NCBI GenBank assembly: GCA_001839685.1
Contig: MLAK01000880.1
Location: 1-50,951, forward strand
Source of the DNA: Tritrichomonas foetus
Lineage: Eukaryota; Parabasalia; Tritrichomonadida; Tritrichomonadidae
Reading direction: 5' to 3'
DNA: 50,951 nucleotides
The stretch's first letter is position 1; each line of letters opens with the position of its first letter. The notes below the pieces were generated by a model. It searched no databases. It had not been told where the DNA came from and was given only the letters and a program-made list of their open reading frames with translations. Shown in pieces: positions 28,609 through 39,436 of this stretch. A program made the translations under genes and the position numbers.

Positions 28609-29001
28609 CTCGGCAGTTGGGAAAGCTTATCAATTCACGGATGTGTATACAGTTAACCAAATATTCAATAAAAAGAAAATGACATTTATTCAATAGAAAA
28701 CTGTAAAACGACTTTTTTCAGATGAAAGAAAATTTTTCGATTTTACTAATTGTTTCTAGTTAAAGATAGATTTATGGTTATAAAAAATTCGAAATATTGT
28801 TCTAAATTGGCGCTAATTATTTCAATTATTTCTTTCTGACTCAAAATAATCAACAGCTTTTGATAAAGTTAATCACAACATTCATACACGCACAGAAATT
28901 TGATGAAATTTTATTTCCTTTTTTGAAATATTGTGTTTACTGAATCATTAAAAATTTTCGGAAAATCACATACAAAAATGTTTTATAATATTTTATAGAA
29001 T

Positions 29002-30018
29002 ATGAACAAAGGGTTGTTTTCAATCACATTCTCTTCTGATTCAGATTCTGAATCTGAAAATATGAGATTTCAAGAAGAGGCAGCTTCAAAAAAGCATCAT
29101 GAAACGCATGAACCAATAATAAAAATCATAATCCCACAAAATATCCAAAACCAAAGAAAAGACAAAAATCAAATCGATACAGATAATGAAATATCCAAGA
29201 ATAATATAAATACAAACAATGAAACATTAAAACAAAATAATATACAAGAGAAGCAAGATCAAAAATTTAGTGAAAAGATTTTGATTGATAATAAACATAT
29301 AGAAAACTTTTTGGGTGGAAGTAATCAAGAATTCAATAATAAAGTTGTAACATCATCCATGAATTCTTTTTCGCCCATGAGAAAAAGACAACTAAATCGG
29401 CCTCTAAAGACTTTTCGTTGTCATCGTATTTCATACAATTTACTTGGGAAAAAACGAATATTTCAACTTTTTGATGGAGGAAAATTAGCCTTATCTGGAA
29501 TTGCCAAAGGCATTAGACCCAATTCTGTATTAGTATCTTCTGATGATATTTTTAATCATGAGAAAATAAATCCATTATACACAATAAATGTTAAAGAAAA
29601 AATGGCATCATACGCATTAATGAATCACTCTAGTGAAGATATTTATGCCTCTATGGATTTTGAAAGGGTAAATAGTACAACACCAAGAAATACACATCTA
29701 TTAATTAATAATGATGATGATAGATGTCATAATTCCAATAACAGTAGTAGGAATGCTGAGTTATGTCCTGCATCTCCACTAGATTTGAAAAATAAGAAAC
29801 CAATATTCAATGAAAAGAAAGGAACATGGCAACTTGATTTTAATGGGAGATTTGTAATTCGATCAAATAAAAATGCTATTCTAATGGAAGACAATGGAAA
29901 AATTCATTTCATTGTAAAGAAAACAGGGAAAAATGATTTGGAAATTGAAGCATACAGTACTATTAATCCCATGTACTCAATATTTATCGGAATATCAGAA
30001 TGGATGTGTCGTTATTAG
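29002..30018 (+). CDS. Tubby-like protein
   Basis: A 338-residue protein with an acidic, Asn-rich and disordered first 120 residues. From about 136 it resembles the Tubby C-terminal barrel: KTFRCHRISYNLLGKKRIF, then FDGGKLALSGIAKG and SVLVSSDDI (matching the LLAaRk..snYlIS pattern), and near residue 260 LKNKKPIFNEKKGTWQLDF followed by NGRFVIRSNKNAIL (matching NK.P.Wne...LnF.GRv..aSvKNfqL). The region ends with a VKKTGKNDLEIEAYSTINPM strand, then IFIGIS. Tubby domains bind phosphoinositides and take part in ciliary or membrane-to-nucleus signalling. Resemblance is by pattern only, and a polar insert splits the domain. Confidence 0.65.
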   Translation: MNKGLFSITFSSDSDSESENMRFQEEAASKKHHETHEPIIKIIIPQNIQNQRKDKNQIDTDNEISKNNINTNNETLKQNNIQEKQDQKFSEKILIDNKHIENFLGGSNQEFNNKVVTSSMNSFSPMRKRQLNRPLKTFRCHRISYNLLGKKRIFQLFDGGKLALSGIAKGIRPNSVLVSSDDIFNHEKINPLYTINVKEKMASYALMNHSSEDIYASMDFERVNSTTPRNTHLLINNDDDRCHNSNNSSRNAELCPASPLDLKNKKPIFNEKKGTWQLDFNGRFVIRSNKNAILMEDNGKIHFIVKKTGKNDLEIEAYSTINPMYSIFIGISEWMCRY

Positions 30019-30400
30019 ACATTAAATGTTATTAAATGAATTTATTTTGAAACATACTATTTGTGTCTTCTTTTTAGCTAACTTATTCCAGAAATGCTTT
30101 TCATTTTAACTTTTTTTAAAGACCAAATTTGAAGTGAAAAAACGTCATTATGAACCAAGATGATTAAAAACTATAACAAGCATTTATTCAATTTCAAATT
30201 AAACACAAGACAGTTGTAAAATCAAATATATGAATTAATTATGAATTCTTGTTTATTTACAATTCATTAAAAAAAGAAATCATGTTCTTTAAGTATGCCT
30301 AACATTTTGATGGTTAGATAAAAAAAATATACATTGATGATGAAACACATCATTGAGTCATCAGTGAAAAATTAATTGCGTACGTTTAATAAAATTCGGA
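30019..30400. other. intergenic, no gene seen
   Basis: 382 AT-rich bases, with no coding frame and no clear Inr near the following ATG. Confidence 0.5.
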
Positions 30401-33400
30401 ATGTCAACTCGACGCGAAATTATAGCTCATTTAAAACGAGTTCAACAACTCACAAGTTCCAATCGAAATACAAAGCCGAAGCGAAAGACTAAAACCGAAA
30501 AATCCCGAAAGAAATCTCTTAATAATACTAACGAATTTTATAATCGAAGGACTAGCCATGACCATGATTTCCCTCAATATGAATATGATCAATACAGACA
30601 AAATAAATATTCTTTACGGAATCGCTTCGAACGAGATGATAGTGATTTAGATTTTTTCTTTTCACTATTTAGCAAAGAAAAACAATATAAAAATTTAATC
30701 GGCAAATTAAAAACGCACATTTATTTTATTCACTGGTGTCATCGGTATGAGCGACTAGTTATGAACAGAAAACATTCCAAACATTATTTTAATCCCAATA
30801 TTGCATCATATGTTGACCAATTTCCAAGCACCTATGTAACACCAACATCGAACCTCTCAACATCAAAGAAATCAAGCTCAAACATTCTTCCACCCTCAGA
30901 AAAAATATCAGATGTTGTAAAAAGAGTTTCCCTTGCACATAAAAGAGCAGCACTTGAAAAAGAAAGCCAAATACGAAAAGATAAAAGACCAAATACAAAA
31001 ACCGAATTGACCTCATCAAGAAGCAATAATACAAGTGCACTCAGTTCATTGAATTATAGTAATTCTAACCAAATCGAAAAAGTTGATGTTTCAAGCATTT
31101 CTAAAAAATCTGAAAACTCTAGTAAATCAAATAAACTAGATGTAATGTCTGATAGTTCCGATGAAGTAGATGAATTAGTTAAATATGCATCTGAGCTCTT
31201 ATCTAAAAGAAATGATTCAATGTCAACATCGAGCAAAACAAATTCACCAAAACAAAAGAAAAAGAAAAATTCTTTATCGAAAAAAACTTCACAAACTGCT
31301 AATACATCCAATTCTATTAAAAATCCATTGACAATGAGTCCAGCATTTGAGTTGCATACTAAAAAGACAATAATTCCAAAACAAAAAACAGAACCACGAA
31401 AATTCACTGTTGAACAGACTAATTCTATTGATTTGATAACAAATATTAACTCGAAAAAGCCATCTCATCCTATATTTGATTTATCGACTTCAAATGATCC
31501 ATTTTCATTTGATCTTCCTCCAAAAAGCAATTTGAAAAAAACTAATGATACACAGCAAAAGCCATTAAAATGCGGCATTGATAAACCACAGCAGTCAGTG
31601 GTTTCCATCAGACCAAGCACTGAATTTCCCAACAAACAGCCAACTAATGTAATTTCATATGATTTAACAATTTCTCCTGTTGATAAACAAAATAAAAAGC
31701 TTCCAAATTCCACAACAGAGATCAATATGTCTCTTGGATTTGATGAAAATAATTCTGATCAATTCCAAATTCAATCAAACAAGAAAATCATCCAAAAAGA
31801 TTACAGCACAAGTGATTCCAGCCAAGATAACAAGAAAAAGAGAATTATCTTTAATATTGACAGTGAATCTAATAAAGAAAATAATGAAAGAGAAGAAGAA
31901 GATTTTATTGACTTTGATTTATCAAAACTTAAATTACCAAATAAAAAGAAAAATGACTCAGAAAAACAGACTCGTGACAATACTCACAAAAGATTTGGAC
32001 AAAATTTACAAAACAGTCTATCATTATCAAAGAGAGAGTCTGTTTCACACCATGAAGATGAAGATGTTAATGATTCCAATCAAGATATTGAAGCAGATTT
32101 TAATTTTGCAATACCAAAAAAAACTGATTCGACAATTATGAAAAATCCTATCCTAAATCATAGTTACAATCAAGATTTGAATATTGAAGAAGAAGAAGAA
32201 GAAAATTATGAACCTAGAATCGATTCCAAAAACAAAAGTTATAGCATCAAGACAAATAACGCCAACCCTATTCTCTCAAATAACGAAGAAGAAGACGATG
32301 AATTAGCAATTGAAACTATTCTCACTAAATTAAAGAATATCAATAAAGTATCGACAAAATATCAAAATTCCACGAATTCTATCATTGATCGTGAAAATAA
32401 CAATGAGGAAGAAGAAGAATTTATTGAAGAAAAAACTAAAAAGAAATATAATAAAAGAGATGATGAAATTGAAAGCAGTGAGAATAGCAATGAACATGCA
32501 AATAGTAATGAGTATAATAGTGATTTTGACAAAGAATATTCTAACCAAAATAAAGGAGATTTTGCAAAGAAATCAGCCAACAACCATACAATTAAGCAAG
32601 TTACTTATCAGAACAAACAAAAACTTAAAATATTCCAGGAAGAAGAGGAAGAAGAAGAAGAGACTTATGGAAAGGTTAAAAATAACCAAACGAATCGAAA
32701 AGAAAAGGAAGAATCTATTTTAGATAAAGTTAAGTCACTCATAAATAATGATTATGATGAAATTGAAGAAGAAGAATTTGACGATGATTATAAAACCAGT
32801 ACGCTCAATCAAGCCAAAAACATTATTCAAGGAGATAAAAATGAGATGAATATTCTGGATTTCGAAGATGAAGAAATTAATGAAGATGAAGAAGCAAAAA
32901 TTCAAAAGATTATAAAATCATATTCTTCAATCAATGAATCATCTTCATCACACGAAGAAATTATTCCAGAGGAAGAAGAAGAAGCGACAGAGATAAGAGA
33001 TCAAAATATATCATCTAAAATCAGCACACTGAAAATCGCCGTTGAAAATGATTCAAGCGAAAATAGTGTGATGGAATCTAAAAGCAAGCAAATGCCTGCA
33101 TTTGACATACCACTTTTAGATGAAATAATGAGCAACCCTCGTAAAACAAGTCATACAAAGAAAGGTAAAAAAGAAAATGTAGATTCTGATTCTTCACTTG
33201 ATTCAGATGAAGAAAAAATAGTACAATCTTATCTTTCAAGTGATGATGAAGAAGCAAAACCACCCCCAACGTCTCAGAAACATGAAAATCGCCAGATTCG
33301 TAAATCAGATAAACTTTCACATGAAAAAGAAAGTAAAAAGAAAGAAAAGCCCAAAGATTCATCAAATAAAAATTATTCCAATGACGAAAATGATAGTGAT

Positions 33401-33568
33401 TCTAAAGATGATGAACTTGTCAAGAAAATTCTAAGCAGTAGTCATATTATTGATAGTAGTGAATCTCCTCCTGAACTCTTATCAAGTGATAGCGACTCTG
33501 ATTCTGATTCATCAGAATCTTATGTTGATAAACTGAAAAAGCTGTTCCCTAATTTAGACTTAGATTAA
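30401..33568 (+). CDS. large acidic disordered protein, unknown function
   Basis: 1055 residues. The N-terminal 50 are basic. A short ordered helical piece occurs at about 83-125 (FSLFSKEKQYKNLIGKLKTH then HWCHRYERLV). Everything else is low complexity: Ser/Asn/Lys-rich up to about 450, then blocks of Glu and Asp runs and Ser-Asp clusters, ending SESYVDKLKKLFPNLDLD. Many Ser in acidic context would be casein kinase 2 sites. Such composition is seen in chromatin, nucleolar and transcription-related proteins, but no domain was recognised. The frame is intact over 3.1 kb of AT-rich DNA, so the gene is real. Glu runs are coded by GAA/GAG repeats that can slip. Confidence 0.75.
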   Translation: MSTRREIIAHLKRVQQLTSSNRNTKPKRKTKTEKSRKKSLNNTNEFYNRRTSHDHDFPQYEYDQYRQNKYSLRNRFERDDSDLDFFFSLFSKEKQYKNLIGKLKTHIYFIHWCHRYERLVMNRKHSKHYFNPNIASYVDQFPSTYVTPTSNLSTSKKSSSNILPPSEKISDVVKRVSLAHKRAALEKESQIRKDKRPNTKTELTSSRSNNTSALSSLNYSNSNQIEKVDVSSISKKSENSSKSNKLDVMSDSSDEVDELVKYASELLSKRNDSMSTSSKTNSPKQKKKKNSLSKKTSQTANTSNSIKNPLTMSPAFELHTKKTIIPKQKTEPRKFTVEQTNSIDLITNINSKKPSHPIFDLSTSNDPFSFDLPPKSNLKKTNDTQQKPLKCGIDKPQQSVVSIRPSTEFPNKQPTNVISYDLTISPVDKQNKKLPNSTTEINMSLGFDENNSDQFQIQSNKKIIQKDYSTSDSSQDNKKKRIIFNIDSESNKENNEREEEDFIDFDLSKLKLPNKKKNDSEKQTRDNTHKRFGQNLQNSLSLSKRESVSHHEDEDVNDSNQDIEADFNFAIPKKTDSTIMKNPILNHSYNQDLNIEEEEEENYEPRIDSKNKSYSIKTNNANPILSNNEEEDDELAIETILTKLKNINKVSTKYQNSTNSIIDRENNNEEEEEFIEEKTKKKYNKRDDEIESSENSNEHANSNEYNSDFDKEYSNQNKGDFAKKSANNHTIKQVTYQNKQKLKIFQEEEEEEEETYGKVKNNQTNRKEKEESILDKVKSLINNDYDEIEEEEFDDDYKTSTLNQAKNIIQGDKNEMNILDFEDEEINEDEEAKIQKIIKSYSSINESSSSHEEIIPEEEEEATEIRDQNISSKISTLKIAVENDSSENSVMESKSKQMPAFDIPLLDEIMSNPRKTSHTKKGKKENVDSDSSLDSDEEKIVQSYLSSDDEEAKPPPTSQKHENRQIRKSDKLSHEKESKKKEKPKDSSNKNYSNDENDSDSKDDELVKKILSSSHIIDSSESPPELLSSDSDSDSDSSESYVDKLKKLFPNLDLD

Positions 33569-33899
33569 TAATTTCAAAAAATTAAATCTGTTATTTATTA
33601 TGTTACTAAATATAAACCCTAACAATCCAAATTTTTCTTTTTTATTATATTATATTATAATAATAAAACCAAATGATTGGTCAATTAATTCAAAAATTCA
33701 AGATTATCAGAGTGATAAAAGTAAAGGGCATTAGTATAGTCTTTGCATTAATATTGAAAGAGCTAGGCCAATACTAAAAAACAAAACAAAAATACAGTTA
33801 TTATGAGATATAATATTTACAAACAAATCTATATATATACTATAACCAATGGTGGTATATCATCATACTATAATCAATCACACTGCTAACAGCAGTTAG
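33569..33899. other. convergent intergenic region, no gene seen
   Basis: 331 AT-rich bases with short TATA and TATATA runs between converging genes. Confidence 0.5.
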
Positions 33900-35933
33900 T
33901 TACGCTTCTCTTAAGGATTCTACTGACTGTTTGATGTTCACTGGCAGTTTTCTGGCTTGGTTTGGTGAAGGGAGGTGGACTGGGGGCATTGGGCTGTTCA
34001 TAGCCGGGTATAGGTGGCTTCCACGTGGAGCGAGTGGTGATGCCTTCATTCGAGGATTTTCCTGTGGTGGAACACTATTGTCTCGGCGTCTTTGCGATGC
34101 TCGCGTCGATTGTGGACGAGATAACGTAATAATTTTATTGTGTTGCCCAGTCAGCATTGAGTATTTATTTCCTTGTCCACTCTTCGATCCCTTTTTGTGG
34201 ATGTTTCTTCCATTGCTTACTGGATTCGAATCATTTTCAGGAGTCATTTTATTCAACTTCACAGCGGCATCATCAGGATTATCATTACGTTTATCATTAG
34301 TTTGGGAATTCAAGATCTCATCAGGACTGACACTTTCATTCTCTGTTTCATTTTCACTTTCATTATCTGTGTTTGAGTTATTATTTGAGCCAGTTTGTGA
34401 GTTGTCAACTGGATTGAGTTTGTTGAGTGGTTTGAGGCCGTTTATGTTTGTGCTAGTGCTTATTGGATCAAGGTGCTGCTTCTGTGAGCCAATTCGGGTG
34501 TGGTTTGGTGGCTGAAGAATTGGCGGCAATCTTGGCGATTTTTGACACTTTCGAGTCGTGGAAAATCGGGGAGAACTCCTAGAAGGTAAATTAAACGTCA
34601 CTGATGGTGGCATGGTTGGTGCTGATGATGCATTTAGTGCAGAATTATTTGTGACATTTTGTTCATTATTCTTTTGAGTTTCAACTTGTGATTGGCTCGT
34701 TTGACACTTTTGTAATTTTCTTTCCTTCATAAGACGCTTTTCGCGTGGTGTTGGTGGGAACAAACGTGGCGAGACAGGAGGCTTATGTATTTTTGGAGGA
34801 CATACTTCATTATTAAATTGAGAAAGTTCATTCAAAAATGTTTCATTGTTGGACCAATCATAAACATAATCATATGATGAACCAAATTTCACAAAAAGCT
34901 GACGAAACATAGCACGATATTCACTGTACTTTGGTTCTTCTCCAAATTGCAATGAACCAACTGCCTCCATATATCTGAGGAAAGGAGTCGGTAAGTTTGC
35001 ACAAAGTGACTGAAGAGAAGTTTTCTGTTTCATTTCACAAATCGCTTTAAAATGTGAATTATTTGGATTATGACAATTTTTATTAGTGTTAAAATTGTTA
35101 TTATTCATGTAATTATAATTATTATAGTTATCATAGTTATTACCATTATTATGTGTGATTCCAGCCCATGGCAATGTTCCTTTCAGAAAATATATAAACA
35201 TATAGCCAAGAGCCAGTAAATCATCACGCCTGCTCTGTTGTCGTCCCAAAAGCGCATTTATTGATGCATAACGAGCAGTTCCAACAATAGGCATGTTCTC
35301 TTTGTATTCAATATGTTGGTTTGTCTCTGGATCGATGTAACTAGTGGACAAGCCATAATCTATTAAATAGATTTTATTCAAATTGTTTCCACGTCCAATA
35401 ACGAAATTATCTGGCTTTATGTCGCGATAAAGCAAATTCTTTTTATGTAAATATTCAACAATTGAAAGGCTCTGTTCAACAATCATTAAAACTGTTTTCA
35501 GTGTGAATCTTTGATGGCAGATATTAAACAAATGTTCAAGCGAAAAACCTAAATATTCCATCGCAATAAATCGATAAGCTCTATCTGAGCCTTCTCCGTA
35601 AAATTCAGGCGAACCAGACACATTTGAATTTACTCTGAGATTTGGATCGTGAGAAATGTTGGAATTATCCAAATTCGAATTTTCGGAATTTGGTCTGCCT
35701 TTTCCAGATTTTGTGAGCTTCGATGTATCTACTAAATCAAAGAGAGAAGATGGCGATAATAATTTGTAAATTTCTGCTTCGTGGGGAATTTGTGGGGATT
35801 CGACATTGAACGGCTCAATCTTAACTGCGACAATTTTCTTCGTAACGAGATCCTCTGCTTCAAAAACTTCACCAAAACTTCCAGAACCAAGTTTTTTTCG
35901 AAGGAGGAACCTATTGGCGACAGTGATGCTCAT
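33900..35933 (-). CDS. casein kinase 1-family protein kinase with lobe inserts and long tail
   Basis: A 677-residue CK1. Start region LLRKKLGSGSFGEVFEA, VAVKIEP with the ATP Lys, LLYRDIKPDNFVIG, LIDYGLSTSY (Tyr in place of the usual Phe of DFG), GTARYASINALLG (the CK1 SIN motif) and SRRDDLLALGYMFIYFLKG are all typical. Two insertions are not: about 50 Ser/Asn-rich residues between the alpha-C helix and strand 4 (near residues 60-110), and an Asn/Tyr-rich run after PWAGI. The last 300 residues are Pro/Ser/Asn-rich with Ser-Pro pairs and Arg-rich patches, probably regulatory. CK1 acts on pre-phosphorylated and acidic targets. Catalytic residues are complete, so it should be active. Confidence 0.92.
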   Translation of the reverse strand: MSITVANRFLLRKKLGSGSFGEVFEAEDLVTKKIVAVKIEPFNVESPQIPHEAEIYKLLSPSSLFDLVDTSKLTKSGKGRPNSENSNLDNSNISHDPNLRVNSNVSGSPEFYGEGSDRAYRFIAMEYLGFSLEHLFNICHQRFTLKTVLMIVEQSLSIVEYLHKKNLLYRDIKPDNFVIGRGNNLNKIYLIDYGLSTSYIDPETNQHIEYKENMPIVGTARYASINALLGRQQSRRDDLLALGYMFIYFLKGTLPWAGITHNNGNNYDNYNNYNYMNNNNFNTNKNCHNPNNSHFKAICEMKQKTSLQSLCANLPTPFLRYMEAVGSLQFGEEPKYSEYRAMFRQLFVKFGSSYDYVYDWSNNETFLNELSQFNNEVCPPKIHKPPVSPRLFPPTPREKRLMKERKLQKCQTSQSQVETQKNNEQNVTNNSALNASSAPTMPPSVTFNLPSRSSPRFSTTRKCQKSPRLPPILQPPNHTRIGSQKQHLDPISTSTNINGLKPLNKLNPVDNSQTGSNNNSNTDNESENETENESVSPDEILNSQTNDKRNDNPDDAAVKLNKMTPENDSNPVSNGRNIHKKGSKSGQGNKYSMLTGQHNKIITLSRPQSTRASQRRRDNSVPPQENPRMKASPLAPRGSHLYPAMNSPMPPVHLPSPNQARKLPVNIKQSVESLREA

Positions 35934-36943
35934 TCTGTCCGTTTGAGTCCTCAGAATTTTTCTAACAAATTGTTATACACTTCTCAAATATTTGTTGAAA
36001 AAATCTCTTCGGTTTTACTCAAAATTAGAAAAATTAAAGGCAATTTGAATATAGTTCCTGTCAATTCTCAAAATTCAGTTTTATTCACTGAAATTGTAAA
36101 ATTTTTATTCTGAATTTCTTAAAAAAAATTTATTTATGTGTATAAATTCAATACATTTACAACTTTGAGGAAAGAGGATTAAATGTGTAATTTCAATATG
36201 AACACGTTTATGAATTTTAATTAATTTCTGAAAAAGCTTGTAATCAATTTTTTATATTTCTCAAACGTAAACTTTCTGATTGCCTCTGAAAAAGAAATCG
36301 GAGGTAAAAATAATGATCATAGATCTAGCCAGATTTCAGACGAAATATAGGCGGACAGCATCATGAATAAAAGGAAGTCACATAAAATTGATTTACCTCC
36401 TGATATACAAATCCATGAAATTTCGAAATATCGAGTAGAAAGAAAAATCATAATATAAATCAGAGTTTCATCACACAAAATTCTCAATTTGATAATTCCT
36501 CTCATTTGATGATGCCTTCAGTCTCAAATGGAACATGAAAAAAATAATATATTTTGGGATCAATTCGGTTGACAAAAGAAGCATTTATTTTCCTACAAAC
36601 TGGTTGGTGTTTTTATTATTTGGATTTTAGTTGAAAAGATTTATGGGAAAGGAATTGAGGAAACCTATTGGAGAAAAAAATTTTTGCGATTCGCGCCTCA
36701 AAGAACTTGACTTATATCAAATAGGGGATGTGGTTTGAAGATTAGCCGGAAGGTGAGCGACTAAAGAAGGGATAATCAGGACTATGGTTAATTTTGAAGT
36801 TGATAATTATGGATGTTAAGAAAAATTGAGAGCAAAAAAGCGGTTATCTGACTCATCAATAATCATTGCGGATTTTGATGTTGTTAACCGCTATATCAAC
36901 GAACTTTTTGAGAAGATGAGCGCCAAAATTTTCATTCATTTTG
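35934..36943. other. divergent intergenic region
   Basis: 1010 bases between the CK1 and helicase genes with no coding-like frame. Holds two promoters, one marked by the Inr next to the helicase ATG. Confidence 0.5.
36936..36941 (+). promoter_or_regulatory. initiator (Inr) for the helicase gene
   Basis: TCATTT with its A at 36938, 6 bases before the ATG at 36944. An overlapping TCATTC lies 4 bases upstream. Confidence 0.55.
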
Positions 36944-39436
36944 ATGCTTCTTCCTGATCCGGAATTATTCAAAGAGATAGATACGCCATCATCAGATGTT
37001 TCATACCTTCCTTCACCAATCAAGCCCCGAAGCAACATACAAATGAATGAACTTAACATTCCATTATTTTTACAGGAAAGTTACATGCTTGGACGTCCTC
37101 CGCCAGAAATCACTACCTTACGACCATGGCAGATCGAATTGTTTCAAAAGCAGGAATGGAAAGAGAGGAGAAATTGTCTGATTCTTGTTCCAACCGCAGG
37201 AGGGAAAACTGTGGCAGCTGAAGTTGCAATCGCACAACTTTTACAATCTAATTCTGATGCTCGTGTTTTGTATTGTCTTCCATTTGTTTCTTTAGCAGCA
37301 GAAAAATTTTCTGATTTTACACATCGATTTTCAAATTACTCAGTTCGACCATTTTATGCCAACATTGGTACTTCAGAATTTGCAAATGGAAGCATAGCCA
37401 TTTGTACTTTTGAAAAAGCTCACACGTTAATCAATGCTGCAATTCGAAACAAGTATATTGATAAATTTCAACTCGTTGTTATTGATGAGATCCACATGCT
37501 TGGAGATTCGCATCGTGGCGCCACAGTTGAAGCACTTGTCGCCAAAATGAAATTATTACCAAATCCCCCTCAAATCATCGGACTTTCTGCCACAATCAAT
37601 GCTGATGACGCTAATATTTACGGGAAATGGCTCAATGGATACGTTTATTCATGTGCCGATAGACCAAGTCTGATACAACAATACGTCGTTTTTCCAGATG
37701 GTCACATGTCTCGAATAAGTCACGGAAATGTCACAAAACCATTTCGAAAGGTCGAATCCATCCCCGAAGATAAAAATCACTTCCTTCCGCTAATCGCAGA
37801 TGCTCTTGCAAATTCCTCGGACACCGTTTTAATATTCGTCAACTCGCGTCGAGAGACTCGAGAATATGCTAAAATGATCGCAACGTATCTTTATTCGGAT
37901 GAATTTTCGAGAATTACTTCAATAGTGAAAATCAAGCAGCCGCCTCCCCACACCATGCAAATGAGGCAGGACCTTCTTGTCAAAATCAATAATACACGTT
38001 TCTGTAATGATAGTCAAATGGCTTTCTGTCTTTTAAATGGAGTTGCATTCCATAATGCTGGGCTTTTGATTGAAGAGCGAAAATTTATTGAAGACGCGTT
38101 ACGAAATGGTGTAATTAATGTGATTGTTGCAACAACAACTTTATCGGCTGGGATAAACATTACAAATGTAAATATGATTATAATTAAAAATGTTTTTCGA
38201 AGGGAAGCTGGCGAAACAATTCCTTTGACTGGTGCTCAATATAATCAAATGGCAGGACGTGCGGGAAGAACATCAAAAAAAGCAGGGAAAGTCATAATTT
38301 TGCAACAATCAATGGACGAGAAAGAAACATTATTAATTAAAGAGTTATCTAAATATAATATAGGACATATCACAGGTCATTTATTGGAGAGACAAGACTT
38401 CGATCGTTTTTACTTACAATGCATGACTTTCTTCAATAGTGAAGAAACATATCATTTTCCTGGAATGACTTATGAAGCTTCAGCAAAAGATATCAAACAA
38501 TTTTCTTTAGATTCATTGCGAGATGATGCTATTGATCGTTTAATCGAAAATAGACTCATAATCAATGAAGAAAAAGTAACAAAATTAGGAATGGCCATCG
38601 CTGGAGCTAATTTTGGAATTGATGAAGGACTTCAAGTCTATGAAACAATGAAAAATGCACAACTCAATATTTGTTTAAGTGATGAACTTCATCTTCTTTT
38701 CTTGGTTATTCCAACAGATATTGGATTCAAAACACCACCGTATAATGAACAAGTTTGGACAACTTTATTTAATGAACATGATCATGTGATTAATGAAATG
38801 TTGAAATTAACAAGTGAAGAATTAGAAAAAAGGGTTACATTATCATATATTCGAGGGGGCATTAAAAATTGTGATGAAATTGATAGAATTTTAGATAAAA
38901 TTTATTCAGCTGCAATTTTGTTGGATGTGGTTAATGAAAAATCGATTGCTGAAGTTGAAAAAACTTTTAATGTTGATCGTGGAACAATTCAATCACTTCA
39001 AACAAATGTATCAACTTTTGCTGGACAAGTTGTCAAATTTTGTGAACTTTGCTCATTCCAAGTACTCGGTGCAGCTATAAACAAATTCCGGAAAAGGCTC
39101 GACTATGCAGTAAAAAATGAACTTTTACCACTGATGAGCCTTCCAAGTTGTAGTCAAAATATGGCTCGATTACTATTCAATCAAGGAATTGAGACACCTT
39201 CAGATTTAGTCAATTGTGATACTTCGGAAATTGTCCCAATTTTGATGAACTCCATTCAAAAAAGTGATAACATGAATGGAAAGATTCAAAAAGCAAAGCA
39301 AAATGAATCTTTGATTGAAATGGAAATGCTAATCAATAAAGTGAAAAAAGAGGCCATCCAAACAATTGACAATCAAAGAAAAATGGAAGAGTTTGCGGAA
39401 TCAATGAACCAAATGCGAATGAATCATTTTATGTAG
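36944..39436 (+). CDS. HELQ/POLQ-type superfamily 2 DNA helicase
   Basis: An 830-residue helicase of the Hel308/HELQ/POLQ-head group, which unwinds forked and broken DNA. The start is ATG 36944, after a TTG. Motifs: LRPWQIELFQ (Q-like), LVPTAGGKTVAAEVA with Walker Lys88, VIDEIHMLGDSHRGATVEAL with DEIH at 181-184, GLSATI, IFVNSRRET, ATTTLSAGINI, and QMAGRAGR. A winged-helix and ratchet region follows. The end has a helix-hairpin-helix-like piece LPSCSQNMARLLFNQGIETP. The protein stops there, with no DNA polymerase domain, so it is HELQ-like rather than a full polymerase theta. A role in replication-fork and crosslink repair is inferred from the family. Confidence 0.9.
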   Translation: MLLPDPELFKEIDTPSSDVSYLPSPIKPRSNIQMNELNIPLFLQESYMLGRPPPEITTLRPWQIELFQKQEWKERRNCLILVPTAGGKTVAAEVAIAQLLQSNSDARVLYCLPFVSLAAEKFSDFTHRFSNYSVRPFYANIGTSEFANGSIAICTFEKAHTLINAAIRNKYIDKFQLVVIDEIHMLGDSHRGATVEALVAKMKLLPNPPQIIGLSATINADDANIYGKWLNGYVYSCADRPSLIQQYVVFPDGHMSRISHGNVTKPFRKVESIPEDKNHFLPLIADALANSSDTVLIFVNSRRETREYAKMIATYLYSDEFSRITSIVKIKQPPPHTMQMRQDLLVKINNTRFCNDSQMAFCLLNGVAFHNAGLLIEERKFIEDALRNGVINVIVATTTLSAGINITNVNMIIIKNVFRREAGETIPLTGAQYNQMAGRAGRTSKKAGKVIILQQSMDEKETLLIKELSKYNIGHITGHLLERQDFDRFYLQCMTFFNSEETYHFPGMTYEASAKDIKQFSLDSLRDDAIDRLIENRLIINEEKVTKLGMAIAGANFGIDEGLQVYETMKNAQLNICLSDELHLLFLVIPTDIGFKTPPYNEQVWTTLFNEHDHVINEMLKLTSEELEKRVTLSYIRGGIKNCDEIDRILDKIYSAAILLDVVNEKSIAEVEKTFNVDRGTIQSLQTNVSTFAGQVVKFCELCSFQVLGAAINKFRKRLDYAVKNELLPLMSLPSCSQNMARLLFNQGIETPSDLVNCDTSEIVPILMNSIQKSDNMNGKIQKAKQNESLIEMEMLINKVKKEAIQTIDNQRKMEEFAESMNQMRMNHFM

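Noticed and set aside
28415..28693. Minus-strand 92-codon frame with repeated VFIYFL
   Set aside because: It is a translation of the 18-bp minisatellite, whose unit length is a multiple of three.
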